DNA of 64,000 nucleotides from Streptomyces beigongshangae (GTDB lineage: Bacteria; Actinomycetota; Actinomycetes; Streptomycetales; Streptomycetaceae), in assembly GCF_019710745.1 (NCBI RefSeq), contig NZ_JAHKJW010000009.1, forward strand, positions 85,136 through 149,135. The letters run 5' to 3'. Position 1 is the first letter of the stretch, and every line of letters begins with the position of its first letter. The position numbers and the translations under genes were made by a program. This document shows, piece by piece, positions 8,943 to 16,393 of this stretch. Below the pieces are notes generated by a model, which was not told the DNA's origin, ran no database searches, and saw only the letters and a program-made list of their open reading frames with translations.

Positions 8943-9347
8943 TCAGCGGCCTGTTTCGTCTTCCCGCGCGTCGTAGGCGTCGCGGGCCCGTGCGATGGCG
9001 GGCATGTTCTCCGAGGCCCACGCCAGCAGTACGTCGACAGGAGGCCGAAGGGTCTTGCCGAGCGGCGTGATCCGGTACCTGACCGCCACCGGGCGGGTGG
9101 AGACGACCTCGCGCTCGACCACGCCGTTGCGTTCGAGTCGTCGAAGCGTCGCGGTCAGCGACTTCTGCGTGACCTGGGGGACGGCTCGGCGCAGCTCGTT
9201 GAAGCGGCACGGGCGTTCGCACAGTTCGTTGAGGACGCTGAGCGACCACTTGTCGAGAATCTGGTCGAGCAGTTCGCGATGCGGGGATTCGATGCGGAGT
9301 TCGTCCTCGGTATCCATGTCCTCGGTATCCATCTCGTCGGTATCCAT
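8943..9347 (-). CDS. HxlR-family transcriptional regulator
   Basis: A protein of up to 134 residues with an HxlR winged helix (residues about 20-110: LLDQILDKWSLSVLNEL, FNELRRAVPQVTQKSLTATLRRLERNGVV). Canonical HxlR proteins have a Cys near the N-terminus that senses stress; none is seen here. The N-terminus contains three tandem five-residue units (MDTDE, MDTED, MDTED), giving three in-frame ATGs at 9347, 9332 and 9317, with GAGGA sequence before the last ATG, so the true start is uncertain. It is divergent from the RidA gene and likely regulates it through the palindrome between them. Confidence 0.88.
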   Translation of the reverse strand: MDTDEMDTEDMDTEDELRIESPHRELLDQILDKWSLSVLNELCERPCRFNELRRAVPQVTQKSLTATLRRLERNGVVEREVVSTRPVAVRYRITPLGKTLRPPVDVLLAWASENMPAIARARDAYDAREDETGR

Positions 9348-9384
9348 GGCGAAACCTGGTCTCGTTGAAGTGTCTTTCTTCCAC

Positions 9385-9405
9385 TAGGTAGCTTACGAAT
9401 ACCTA
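9385..9405. promoter_or_regulatory. Palindrome between HxlR and RidA genes
   Basis: TAGGTA-N9-TACCTA, a perfect 6-bp inverted repeat spanning 21 bases, sits in the 77-base divergent spacer in otherwise AT-richer DNA. It is a plausible HxlR dimer operator covering the ridA promoter (inference). Confidence 0.55.
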
Positions 9406-9424
9406 CTTCAAAGGGGAAACGACC

Positions 9425-9835
9425 ATGACTGTTCAGCACTTCACGCCCGAGGGCATGTTGCAGCCGACCCCGTACCACCACGTCGCCGTGGGTACCGGGA
9501 CAAAGCATGTCCACGTCAGCGGCCAAATCGCTCGCCTGGCCGACGGAACCCCGGTCGCGCCCGGCGATCTGGCCGGGCAGGTCGCCCAGGCGCTGCGCAA
9601 CACCTCCGTCGGGCTGGCGGGCGCGAACGCGTCGTTCGCGGACGTGCTGCGCCTGACGTTCTACGTGACCCGGTGGAGTCCGGAGAAGATCGACGACTTC
9701 ATGGCGGGTGTGGAAGCCGTCGCCGAAGAGATCGGACTCCGGCTTCCCATGCCGCCGGCCTCCCTCATCGGTGTCGACCACCTCTTCGAGCCGGACGTAC
9801 TGGTCGAGGTCGAGGCCACCGCGCTGCTCGACTGA
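9425..9835 (+). CDS. RidA/YjgF/UK114-family protein
   Basis: A 136-residue RidA-family protein. The family forms trimers; archetypes deaminate reactive enamine/imine intermediates made by PLP enzymes. Visible features are the HVSGQIA strand, the VGLAGANASFADVLRLTFYV helix-strand region and the C-terminal P-A-SLIGVDHLFEPDVLVEVEA segment. The catalytic Arg of true RidA (usually in an R-P-R/V-A context) is not obvious, so this may be a YjgF-group paralogue with another role. It has a clear AAGGGG ribosome site and is probably controlled by the adjacent HxlR regulator. Confidence 0.88.
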   Translation: MTVQHFTPEGMLQPTPYHHVAVGTGTKHVHVSGQIARLADGTPVAPGDLAGQVAQALRNTSVGLAGANASFADVLRLTFYVTRWSPEKIDDFMAGVEAVAEEIGLRLPMPPASLIGVDHLFEPDVLVEVEATALLD

Positions 9836-9892
9836 TCCCCGGGGCCGGGGCGGGCCCTTCCGGCCTCGTCCCGGCGGGGCCGTCGTGAAGGG

Positions 9893-9923
9893 CGGTGTCC
9901 GGCCCGCCGCGGCCCGGACACCG
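9893..9923. terminator. Hairpin between ridA-like gene and methyltransferase
   Basis: CGGTGTCCGG and its exact complement CCGGACACCG flank an 11-base loop in the 98-base convergent gap. It is a strong candidate for bidirectional termination, including the end of the borosin-like operon. Confidence 0.6.
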
Positions 9924-9933
9924 ACGGGAGGAG

Positions 9934-10833
9934 CTACCGGTCGGCCGGACGCACCCGGGGTTCGTGTCGGGTGTGTCCGGGGCTGCCCCCGGAGGGGTCG
10001 TCACCGAACCGCAGGCGTGTGATCCAGACCGGTTTCCAGTTCCGGACCACGGGCGTGCGCGCGATCCACGGCAGTTGCCGGCCGTAGACCCTCCCCCGGC
10101 CGGGAGGCAGGGGCAGGTCCGTCCACTCGACGATGTTCGGGTGGGCCCCGCGGATCCTGCGGGCTTCCCTCGGATCCATCCCCCAGTAGGTGGGGGGAGG
10201 CGCGGTCCCGGCGGGGGTTCTGACACGGCCCTGCCTCATACGGGTGCTGAGCCAGCGGGCGGGTGCCTCGAAGACCATGACGGCACCGGGGAACCGCTCC
10301 GCGCAGGCGGCGACGAGTCGGTGCACCTCGGCCGGCTGGAAGTACTGGAACAACCCCTTGACCGTCATCAGGACGCCACGGGTGAGGTCCACCTCGTCCA
10401 TCCACCGATCGTCCAGCACCGAGCACGCGACGAGCCGCTGCCGTGGCGACTCCGGCAGAAGGCGGCGCCGCAATCCCACCACTTCCGGCAGATCGACGCT
10501 GATCCATCGCGCCCGTCCGTTGTCCGCACGCCAGAACTGCGTCTCCAGTCCTCCGCCGAGGGTGACCACGGTCCCCTCGGGGTCACCCCGGAGGAACCGG
10601 CGCACCTCGTCGTCGAACACCCGCGTCCGGAGCGCTTCGCCCTCGGCGATGTCCTGCTCGTCCAGGCCGAAGCGCTCCAGGAACGGGTAATCGAGCGCGG
10701 CGACCAGCTCGATGGCTTTCGGATCCTCGATCAGGCGGTCGGGCCGGCGTGCCTCGTGGGCGCGCATGTACAGCGTCCACAGCGCGGTCTCGGAAACACC
10801 GCCGAGATGCGGCCTCGTGCCCTGCGGTCCCAT
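9934..10833 (-). CDS. Class I SAM methyltransferase, leucine-carboxyl-methyltransferase-like
   Basis: A 299-residue protein of the LCMT/PPM-like family, a group that in actinomycetes includes O-methyltransferases. The N-terminal helix has LYMRAHEARRPDRLIEDP, the SAM-binding glycine motif reads VVTLGGGLETQFWR near residue 90, and an acidic ISVDLPEVV follows. The usual post-motif LMTVKGLFQYF is present. It lies 44 bases downstream of the borosin-type methylase on the same strand with its own GAGGAG ribosome site, so it probably belongs to that operon and may add a second methyl group, for example to a carboxylate or hydroxyl (inference). Three near-copies of a 9-bp unit (CGGATCACC) lie in the spacer at 10851-10877. 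Confidence 0.82.
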   Translation of the reverse strand: MGPQGTRPHLGGVSETALWTLYMRAHEARRPDRLIEDPKAIELVAALDYPFLERFGLDEQDIAEGEALRTRVFDDEVRRFLRGDPEGTVVTLGGGLETQFWRADNGRARWISVDLPEVVGLRRRLLPESPRQRLVACSVLDDRWMDEVDLTRGVLMTVKGLFQYFQPAEVHRLVAACAERFPGAVMVFEAPARWLSTRMRQGRVRTPAGTAPPPTYWGMDPREARRIRGAHPNIVEWTDLPLPPGRGRVYGRQLPWIARTPVVRNWKPVWITRLRFGDDPSGGSPGHTRHEPRVRPADR

Positions 10834-10877
10834 GGCGGTGACTCCTCACCCGGATCACCCGGATCACCCGGATCCGG

Positions 10878-11702
10878 TCAGCGGCGGCGCGTGAGGCGGG
10901 CCAGCAGGTCCCGGTCGAAGGGCCGTTGGGGCAGAGGCGGCACCACCAGGGTGGAAGTCGCCCGCAGCGAGGAATCGGGAAGCTTGGCCAGTGGAACGGT
11001 GGTGATACGCGGCTGCGCGGTCACGTACGGCGATGCTTCGTAGACCGTGACCGGATGGTCGGTGCCGTAGTGGGCGAGCAGCACTTCGGTCAGGCAGGCG
11101 GCACCGGGGCGTGCGTCGAACCGTGCGTCGTAGTCCATCATGCCGATGACGCCGACCTGCCACAGGATCAGGAGGCTCGTGGGGTCGAAGACACGATGAC
11201 GGATCAGGAAATCGGATGCCTCGAAACTCTGGCACCCCGATTTCCCCGGATCCAGGCCCAGATCGGCGAACAACCAGTCCTCGGCGGAGGGGGCGGGAAG
11301 CATACGCGCCGAAATGCCTTCCAGGCGCGCTCGGCGGATGGCTTCGTGTCCCGCGTGGGCGAATACCCCCGGGTGCCCGTACAGGGCTACGCACACGAAT
11401 TGGCCGCGGCGCACCTCGGACAGGATGCGCTGGACCATCTCCTCGTAGGAATCATGGCGCTTCTTGCCGACGGCGTAGTGGACGTCGAGAGTCTCCACGG
11501 AGGAGTTCATCTCCCCGAGGCAGTGGGTGACCAAGGGGTCCCCGATCAGGCACAGCACCTTGTCGGCCTGCTCGATACAGGCTCGTGCCTCCAGAGTGAA
11601 GTCACCGATGGCCCGGAATCCGGTTCCCACCACGACCAGCTGGGCGTTGCCCACGGCTTCCTGCACCGGACCACCGGTTTCCTCACGCTGCCGCTCACTC
11701 AC
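10878..11702 (-). CDS. Borosin-type alpha-N-methyltransferase (tetrapyrrole methylase fold), split form
   Basis: A 274-residue tetrapyrrole-methylase-fold enzyme (VVVGTGFRAIGDFT near residue 24, ALYGHPGVF at 106, LPAPSAEDWLFADLGLDPG near 140). Y76, R82, Y86 and Y108 have exactly the spacing of the OphMA active-site residues I recall as Y66, R72, Y76 and Y98, with a constant offset of ten. Borosin enzymes iteratively methylate backbone amides of a peptide. Fungal forms carry the peptide fused; this one stops without a core, and the preceding 84-aa gene supplies it, as in SonM/SonA of Shewanella. The GTG start at 11702 overlaps the peptide stop (GTGA). An ordinary tetrapyrrole methylase is the alternative, but no tetrapyrrole genes are nearby. 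Confidence 0.85.
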   Translation of the reverse strand: MSERQREETGGPVQEAVGNAQLVVVGTGFRAIGDFTLEARACIEQADKVLCLIGDPLVTHCLGEMNSSVETLDVHYAVGKKRHDSYEEMVQRILSEVRRGQFVCVALYGHPGVFAHAGHEAIRRARLEGISARMLPAPSAEDWLFADLGLDPGKSGCQSFEASDFLIRHRVFDPTSLLILWQVGVIGMMDYDARFDARPGAACLTEVLLAHYGTDHPVTVYEASPYVTAQPRITTVPLAKLPDSSLRATSTLVVPPLPQRPFDRDLLARLTRRR

Positions 11703-11953
11703 GCCCCGCCCTCGCCGGATTCCTCTTCGTCGAAAGCGAGGAGGATGAGAAGCCCGCCCGCCTCCTCCTTCACCGGGCTGTACTCGGCCAGGACGGCGCG
11801 CATACGGCTCACGTCACCGGAGGCGACCGCCTCCCGCTCGGTGCGGGACAGGGCGCTCCCGGCGATGTACGCCTCGGGCGAGCGGCGGAAGGAGTGCTGT
11901 CGGCGCGGCTGCGTGACCAGCTCCTCCATGAAATCGACGACTGCGTGCTGCAT
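11699..11953 (-). CDS. Candidate split-borosin precursor peptide
   Basis: An 84-residue peptide with a strong GGAAGGAG ribosome site six bases before the ATG. Residues 1-60 look like the helical borosin binding domain. The stretch S25-L55 (SPEAYIAGSALSRTE, then ASGDVSRMRAVL) matches the P-E-A, G-L-T-x-E, A-V-x-x-G-D pattern I recall from SonA-type leaders. A linker (SPVKEEA) leads to a hydrophobic core, GGLLILLAF at 66-74, then an acidic tail (DEEESGEGGA). Borosin cores are typically hydrophobic stretches methylated on several consecutive amides. The gene is first in the operon and overlaps the methylase gene, consistent with a substrate-enzyme pair. The core boundaries and any cleavage site are unknown. 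Confidence 0.78.
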   Translation of the reverse strand: MQHAVVDFMEELVTQPRRQHSFRRSPEAYIAGSALSRTEREAVASGDVSRMRAVLAEYSPVKEEAGGLLILLAFDEEESGEGGA

Positions 11954-12255
11954 TGCTCGCTCCTTCCGTGAAGGATTCCCTCCATCAAGAATAGAGCACC
12001 GATAAAAACTGCACCCGCACCAGAGCGCGGCCGAATGGATGAATTCGGTTTCCCCGAAAGTGACGCAGCGCTTCAGGGTGCTTCGTCACGGACGCGACAC
12101 CGGTGTGCGCCGTCCGCGTCTGCTTCCCGGTCACCTGCCGGGCCACCGGCTCCGGCGGCGGGTGCGGGTCAGCCGGAACGCGAACCCACCGGGACGACGG
12201 AAGCGGAAGGCGAAGTACCGGGTGTCTGCCTTCACGAACGGGGCACCGGTGGGAG
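11954..12255. promoter_or_regulatory. Divergent intergenic region of the borosin-like operon
   Basis: About 300 bases without a convincing gene. The part next to the precursor (11970-12020) is AT-richer than its surroundings. On the minus strand TATTCT (11988-11993) is a possible -10 box giving a leader of roughly 30 nucleotides; no good -35 is seen. The remainder (12050-12240) is open in several frames with Arg/Gly-rich shadow translations and no clear ribosome site. Confidence 0.4.
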
Positions 12256-12414
12256 ATGAATTCTTTTGTTGTGACGGCTTCGGCGCCGGCCCAGGACAGC
12301 AGGCCGGACGGTCCGCCCTGGTTCCAGTGGGCGTTCCTGGGCGTATGGCTGATCCTTGCTTCGTTCATGCTTTACAAGCTGTATCGGAGCGGCCACTTCA
12401 AGGGACGGCGCTGA
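12256..12414 (+). CDS. Small single-span membrane protein
   Basis: A 52-residue protein. After a polar N-terminus (MNSFVVTASAPAQDS) comes one hydrophobic helix (WFQWAFLGVWLILASFMLYKLY) and a basic tail (RSGHFKGRR), which predicts a C-in membrane anchor. The ATG is preceded by GGTGGGAG but with almost no spacing, so the start is uncertain; the frame is open further upstream to 12103, but that part looks non-coding. It is divergent from the borosin-like operon and 129 bases before the next unknown gene. Function is not recognised. Confidence 0.45.
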   Translation: MNSFVVTASAPAQDSRPDGPPWFQWAFLGVWLILASFMLYKLYRSGHFKGRR

Positions 12415-12543
12415 GGCCCGCGCCCACGCCGCCCGCCGGGACGGCGGCGCGTTCCTCGGCGTGCGCTCCCCACTCCGCGCCCTGCCGGAGACACTTTCCG
12501 TGCGCCATGGTGGGACAAAGGAGTCGAGCCGGGGGGATCTTCC

Positions 12544-13215
12544 ATGATCGAGCAGGCGTACGTTCAAGCCGTCGACCAGACCACACCCACGATCCGGGCC
12601 GTCAGGACCCGGATCTCGCAGAAGGTGGATGCGACGGACGGCCCCGTCCTCGACCGCCTCAGGTTCTGGTTGCAGATGCCGGCCGATCCCACGTTCGGGA
12701 AAATGATGGACAACGACTGCCAGGGGCGCGCCCAAAGGGTCGGCACCGCGTTGAGCCCCGGGGAAGAGGGGCCGTACAAGCCCTCGGATCTGTCGGTGCC
12801 GTTCCAGGTCGGAGGCAAATGGACCGCCATCGACAAAGCCGTGAAGGCCGACCGCGCCGTGATCATCAGCGGTTCGACCGGGCACGTGGGGGGAAGCGCG
12901 AGCCAGTTCAACAACGAACGTAACACCGGTTTCCATGTGATCGTCTTCCTGGCCGTCGGGCAGGAGCAGCCCTCCGGACGCCGCTACTACCTGGGCTTCG
13001 ACCCGGACGTCAGCGCCACGGCGGAGTCCCGGGCCGAGTGGCGGCTGCTGGTCCCCGGTGACACCGGGACGAAGACGCAGGAGTTCGATGACGCGAAGAG
13101 CGTTCAGGTCGTCAAGGCCATGATCCTCGGCGACTCGCAGGACGGATTCGGCCCGCTGGTCCGTAAGTACTACATCGAGACGGACAAAGCCTTCCCCAAG
13201 GTGATTCACGTCTGA
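12544..13215 (+). CDS. Unknown protein with possible papain-like Cys/His/Asp arrangement
   Basis: A 223-residue soluble protein with no signal peptide or membrane segment, behind a good GGGGGGA ribosome site. I do not recognise a named family. Three conserved-looking elements are a Cys in DNDCQGRAQRVGTAL (about residue 60), a His in a hydrophobic strand (TGFHVIVFL, about 138) and an Asp in YYLGFDPDV (about 158). That order and the strand context resemble papain-like (C39/NlpC-like) folds, but this is only a visual impression. It sits beside the divergent borosin-like operon, so a peptidase role there is conceivable but unproven. Confidence 0.6.
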   Translation: MIEQAYVQAVDQTTPTIRAVRTRISQKVDATDGPVLDRLRFWLQMPADPTFGKMMDNDCQGRAQRVGTALSPGEEGPYKPSDLSVPFQVGGKWTAIDKAVKADRAVIISGSTGHVGGSASQFNNERNTGFHVIVFLAVGQEQPSGRRYYLGFDPDVSATAESRAEWRLLVPGDTGTKTQEFDDAKSVQVVKAMILGDSQDGFGPLVRKYYIETDKAFPKVIHV

Positions 13216-13260
13216 CACGTGTGACACGTCCGACACGTCCGAGCGCACCCCGGGCGGCGA

Positions 13261-13291
13261 GCCGGCGTCGGCAATGCCCGATGACGCCGGC
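13261..13291 (+). terminator. Hairpin after the 223-aa unknown gene
   Basis: GCCGGCGTC pairs perfectly with GACGCCGGC across a 13-base loop, 46 bases after the stop codon. Terminator function is inferred from position. Confidence 0.5.
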
Positions 13292-13366
13292 TCGAACCCG
13301 TCTGCCGGGCGACGACAGACTCTTGACGTGAGCATCACATCCGCCGAAGAATGACGACGGCCATGT

Positions 13367-13378
13367 GACAACGTTGTC
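13367..13378. promoter_or_regulatory. LacI-type palindromic operator upstream of GH97 gene
   Basis: GACAACGTTGTC is a perfect 12-bp palindrome with a central CG, the classic shape of a LacI-family site (TGACAACGTTGTC-like sites control many Streptomyces glycosidase genes). A TTGACG hexamer lies at 13323-13328. Control of the GH97 gene by an unlinked LacI regulator is inferred. Confidence 0.7.
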
Positions 13379-13438
13379 TGCGGAAAGTGGAAATGAGAAG
13401 GTCACGCCGCACACCGCAGCACGCCCCGGCCGCGGTGA

Positions 13439-13488
13439 CCGGGTCCGGGCCGTCGGGTACGCGCCGGGTCCGGGCCGTCGGGTACGCG
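13439..13488. repeat. Tandem 25-bp duplication in GH97 leader
   Basis: Two exact, adjacent 25-base copies (beginning CCGGGTCCGGG and ending GGGTACGCG) lie between the LacI-type site and the GH97 start. The rest of the 430-base gap 13216-13646 holds the hairpin and operator listed separately and nothing else recognisable. Confidence 0.85.
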
Positions 13489-13646
13489 ACCTCCGGCGCG
13501 GGGCCGCCGTACGCCTTCGGGACACCCGATCCGGTCGGCGGAGCGTCCTCGCGCCGACGGCCGCACCGCCGTCGCTCCGGGCGCGGCCCCGGATGTGGAC
13601 CGGCCACGCTGCCCCACTCGAACTGCCCCCTCGATTGGAGACCCGC

Positions 13647-16364
13647 ATGCGCGCAGGAACGTACCGGTTGAGACGCGGGCTGCTGGCATGGTGCGCCGCG
13701 GCCGTGGGCGTCGCCGTCGGGCTGGGAGGTCTCACTCCCCCGGCCACGGCCGCCCCCGGGAACGCGGCGGTCACGTCGTGGAACGTGACCCACGGTGCGG
13801 GAGGGCCCGGCGACACCCTGACCGCGCGACTGCAACTCGACGCGGCACGGGGCACCTTGTCGCTGGGCGCGCGCCGAGGCGCCACCACCGTGCTCGAACC
13901 CGCCCCGGTCGGCATCACCACCGACTCCTCCGACCTGACCACCGGTCTGCGGCCCCGCGGCCACACCGTACGGAAGGTGACCGAGCGCTACACCACGACG
14001 ACCGGCAAGCAGCGCAGGCGTACGGCCCGTATGACCGAGGCGCGGTTCTCCTTCGCCAAGGACGACGGTGCCCGGCTCGACCTGGTCGTCCGTGTCTCCG
14101 ACGACGGGTTCGCCTACCGCTACGTGCTGCCGGGCGACGACGGGGTGACGGTGCTCGGGGAGGCCTCCGCGTTCCAGGTGCCGGGCGGGGCGGCGGCGTG
14201 GCTGATGCCGTACACGCCCAACTACGAACGGCCCCGCACCGAGACCACCGCCGCGGGCGCCGCGGCGGGCGACTACGCGTACCCCTCGCTCTTCCGGGTC
14301 GGCACGTCCTACGTCCTGCTCACGGAGTCGGACGTCGACGGCCGTTACGCCGGCAGCCGTCTCGCGCACGAGGCCGGGAGCGGCCGCTACGCCGTGGAGC
14401 TCGCCGACGAGCGCGTCTCCTCCGCCGGCCCGCTGGCCACCCCCTGGCGCACCGCCGTCATCGGTGACCTCGCCACCGTCACGGAGTCCACCCTCGTGGA
14501 CGACCTGGCGCCCGGCTCCCGGGTGGCGGACACCTCGTGGATCCGTCCGGGCAAGGTCGCCTGGTCCTGGCTGGCCGGTTTCGGCGCCGCGCAGCGCAGC
14601 CTGGAGACCCAGCAGCGGTTCGTCGACTACAGCGCCGCCCACGGCTGGGAGTACACACTCGTGGACGACGGGTGGAAGACCGAGGACTGGATGCCGCGGC
14701 TCATCGAGTACGCGCAGCGGCGCGGGGTGAAGATCCTGCTGTGGATGCACTGGACCGATCTGGACACGGCCGCCGAACGCGAGGAGGCCCTGGACAGGGT
14801 CAAGGGGTGGGGCGCGGCCGGGTTGAAGATCGATTTCATGGACTCGGACGCGCAGGAGCGCTTCCGCTGGTACGACGACGTCCTCAGGGCGACCGCGGAA
14901 CGCGAACTGCTGGTCAACTTCCACGGATCGACCATTCCGCACGGCATCCAGCGCACCTGGCCGCACGTCATGTCCATGGAGGCGGTCTACGGCGCCGAGC
15001 AGGGCAATGTGTCCCTCGCCGACATCACCACCCTGCCCTTCACCCGGAACGTGGTGGGATCCATGGACTACACACCCATGGGATTCCAGTTCGGCACCCG
15101 TACCACCTCCGAGGCCGCGGAGCTGGCCCTGTCCGTCGTCTACGAGTCCGCCTTCCAGAACTTCGCCGGTTCGGTGGCGGCCTACCGGTCCCGTCCGGAG
15201 CTCGAACGGTTCCTCGACCAGGTGCCGACCGTCTGGGACGAGACGCGGCTGCTGTCCGGGAGTCCCGGTGACGGGGCGACCTTCGCCCGGCGGCACGGCG
15301 ACCGCTGGTTCGTCGGTGACGTCGGCGCCGCCGACGGGCCTGCCACGCGGCGCGTACCGCTGGACTTCCTCGGCGGTGGCCGCTGGCGGCTGGAGGTCCT
15401 GCGGGACGGACCGGACGGCCTGGTCCGCGACTCCCGGGTGACCGACCGCCGCGGCGTCCTGGCGGTCCCCACCACGGCGGGCGGCGGCTTCGCCGCGCTG
15501 ATCTGCCGTGCCGTGCCCGGCCGCACCACCTGCGACCGACCGGTGGAGCGTCTGCCGTTGACCGCCCTGTCGGCCACACCGCGGAAGGCCGACGCCGACC
15601 CGGGAACGACGGTCGACGTCGAAGGCGGCCTCCAGGTCGAGGAGTTCGGTCCGGTGCGCGACGCCGACGTACGGGTGAGCGCCCCGAAGGGGTGGACGGT
15701 CACGGACGGCACCGCTCACGCCGACGAGCTCGCCACCGGCGACGCGCTCGGCACGCGTGCCGTCGTGCACGTCCCGCCGGACGCGGCGTACGGCTACCAC
15801 GACGTGGTGGTGAGCGCCTCCTACCGGGCTCCGGGCGGCAAACCCGATGTCACCCCGCTGCGCCACGAGCGGACGGTGCGGGTGTTCGTGTCACCACCGG
15901 GAGTGGACTACGTGAGCGACCTGCCGTTCGCGGCGGAGCGCAACGGCTGGGGGCCGGTCGAGCGCGACGCCTCGAACGGGGAGAGCGCCGGAGGCGACGG
16001 CGGTCCCCTGCGTATCCGCGGCACCGCGTACGACAAGGGCCTCGGCATGCACGCCGCGGCCGAGGTGTCCGTCGACCTCCGGGGCGCGTACGACCGCTTC
16101 CGGGCCCGGGTGGGCGTCGACGACGAGGTCGGCGGCGCGGCCACGGTCGCTTTCGAGGTGGTGGGCGACGGGCGGCTGCTCGCGCGGACCGGGGTGATGA
16201 CCCCCGCGGACGCCGCCCGCGCACTCGACGTCGACGTCAGCGGGGTGGAGCGCCTGACGCTGCGCGTCACCGACGGCGGCGACGGGATCGACTTCGACCA
16301 CGCGGACTGGGGGGACGCGGAGTTGCGTCCGGCCACCGCACCGGCCACGACCGACACCGCCTGA
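13647..16364 (+). CDS. Secreted GH97 glycoside hydrolase with C-terminal NPCBM domain
   Basis: A 905-residue exported enzyme. The signal peptide has twin arginines (YRLRRGLLAWC) and ends near ATAAP. A GH97 N-terminal beta-sandwich follows (about 40-290), then a TIM barrel with WTDLD, GLKIDFMDSDAQ and NFHGSTIPHG, then the GH97 C-terminal domain, a NEW3-like domain and a carbohydrate-binding NPCBM domain (about 755-900; AYDKGLGMHA). The Asp-containing KIDFMD strand suggests the retaining subtype, in which alpha-galactosidase is best known; the inverting SusB group uses Glu bases. The ATG at 13647 has a GGAG six bases upstream. The LacI-type palindrome upstream suggests sugar induction. Confidence 0.88.
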   Translation: MRAGTYRLRRGLLAWCAAAVGVAVGLGGLTPPATAAPGNAAVTSWNVTHGAGGPGDTLTARLQLDAARGTLSLGARRGATTVLEPAPVGITTDSSDLTTGLRPRGHTVRKVTERYTTTTGKQRRRTARMTEARFSFAKDDGARLDLVVRVSDDGFAYRYVLPGDDGVTVLGEASAFQVPGGAAAWLMPYTPNYERPRTETTAAGAAAGDYAYPSLFRVGTSYVLLTESDVDGRYAGSRLAHEAGSGRYAVELADERVSSAGPLATPWRTAVIGDLATVTESTLVDDLAPGSRVADTSWIRPGKVAWSWLAGFGAAQRSLETQQRFVDYSAAHGWEYTLVDDGWKTEDWMPRLIEYAQRRGVKILLWMHWTDLDTAAEREEALDRVKGWGAAGLKIDFMDSDAQERFRWYDDVLRATAERELLVNFHGSTIPHGIQRTWPHVMSMEAVYGAEQGNVSLADITTLPFTRNVVGSMDYTPMGFQFGTRTTSEAAELALSVVYESAFQNFAGSVAAYRSRPELERFLDQVPTVWDETRLLSGSPGDGATFARRHGDRWFVGDVGAADGPATRRVPLDFLGGGRWRLEVLRDGPDGLVRDSRVTDRRGVLAVPTTAGGGFAALICRAVPGRTTCDRPVERLPLTALSATPRKADADPGTTVDVEGGLQVEEFGPVRDADVRVSAPKGWTVTDGTAHADELATGDALGTRAVVHVPPDAAYGYHDVVVSASYRAPGGKPDVTPLRHERTVRVFVSPPGVDYVSDLPFAAERNGWGPVERDASNGESAGGDGGPLRIRGTAYDKGLGMHAAAEVSVDLRGAYDRFRARVGVDDEVGGAATVAFEVVGDGRLLARTGVMTPADAARALDVDVSGVERLTLRVTDGGDGIDFDHADWGDAELRPATAPATTDTA

Positions 16365-16393
16365 CAGTGGCCTCCGGGCCGGGAGGGACACCG

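Noticed and set aside
10878..11702. Reading the methylase as a cobalamin or sirohaem methyltransferase
   Set aside because: No tetrapyrrole genes nearby, the Y-R-Y-Y spacing is borosin-like, and the overlapping peptide gene has no role in tetrapyrrole synthesis.
12103..12255. Upstream extension of the 52-aa membrane protein
   Set aside because: Cys/Arg/Gly-rich sequence without coding character; the conserved-looking part begins at the ATG at 12256.
13335..15866. 843-codon minus-strand frame opposite GH97
   Set aside because: No motifs, starts and ends inside the antisense of a well-supported enzyme.
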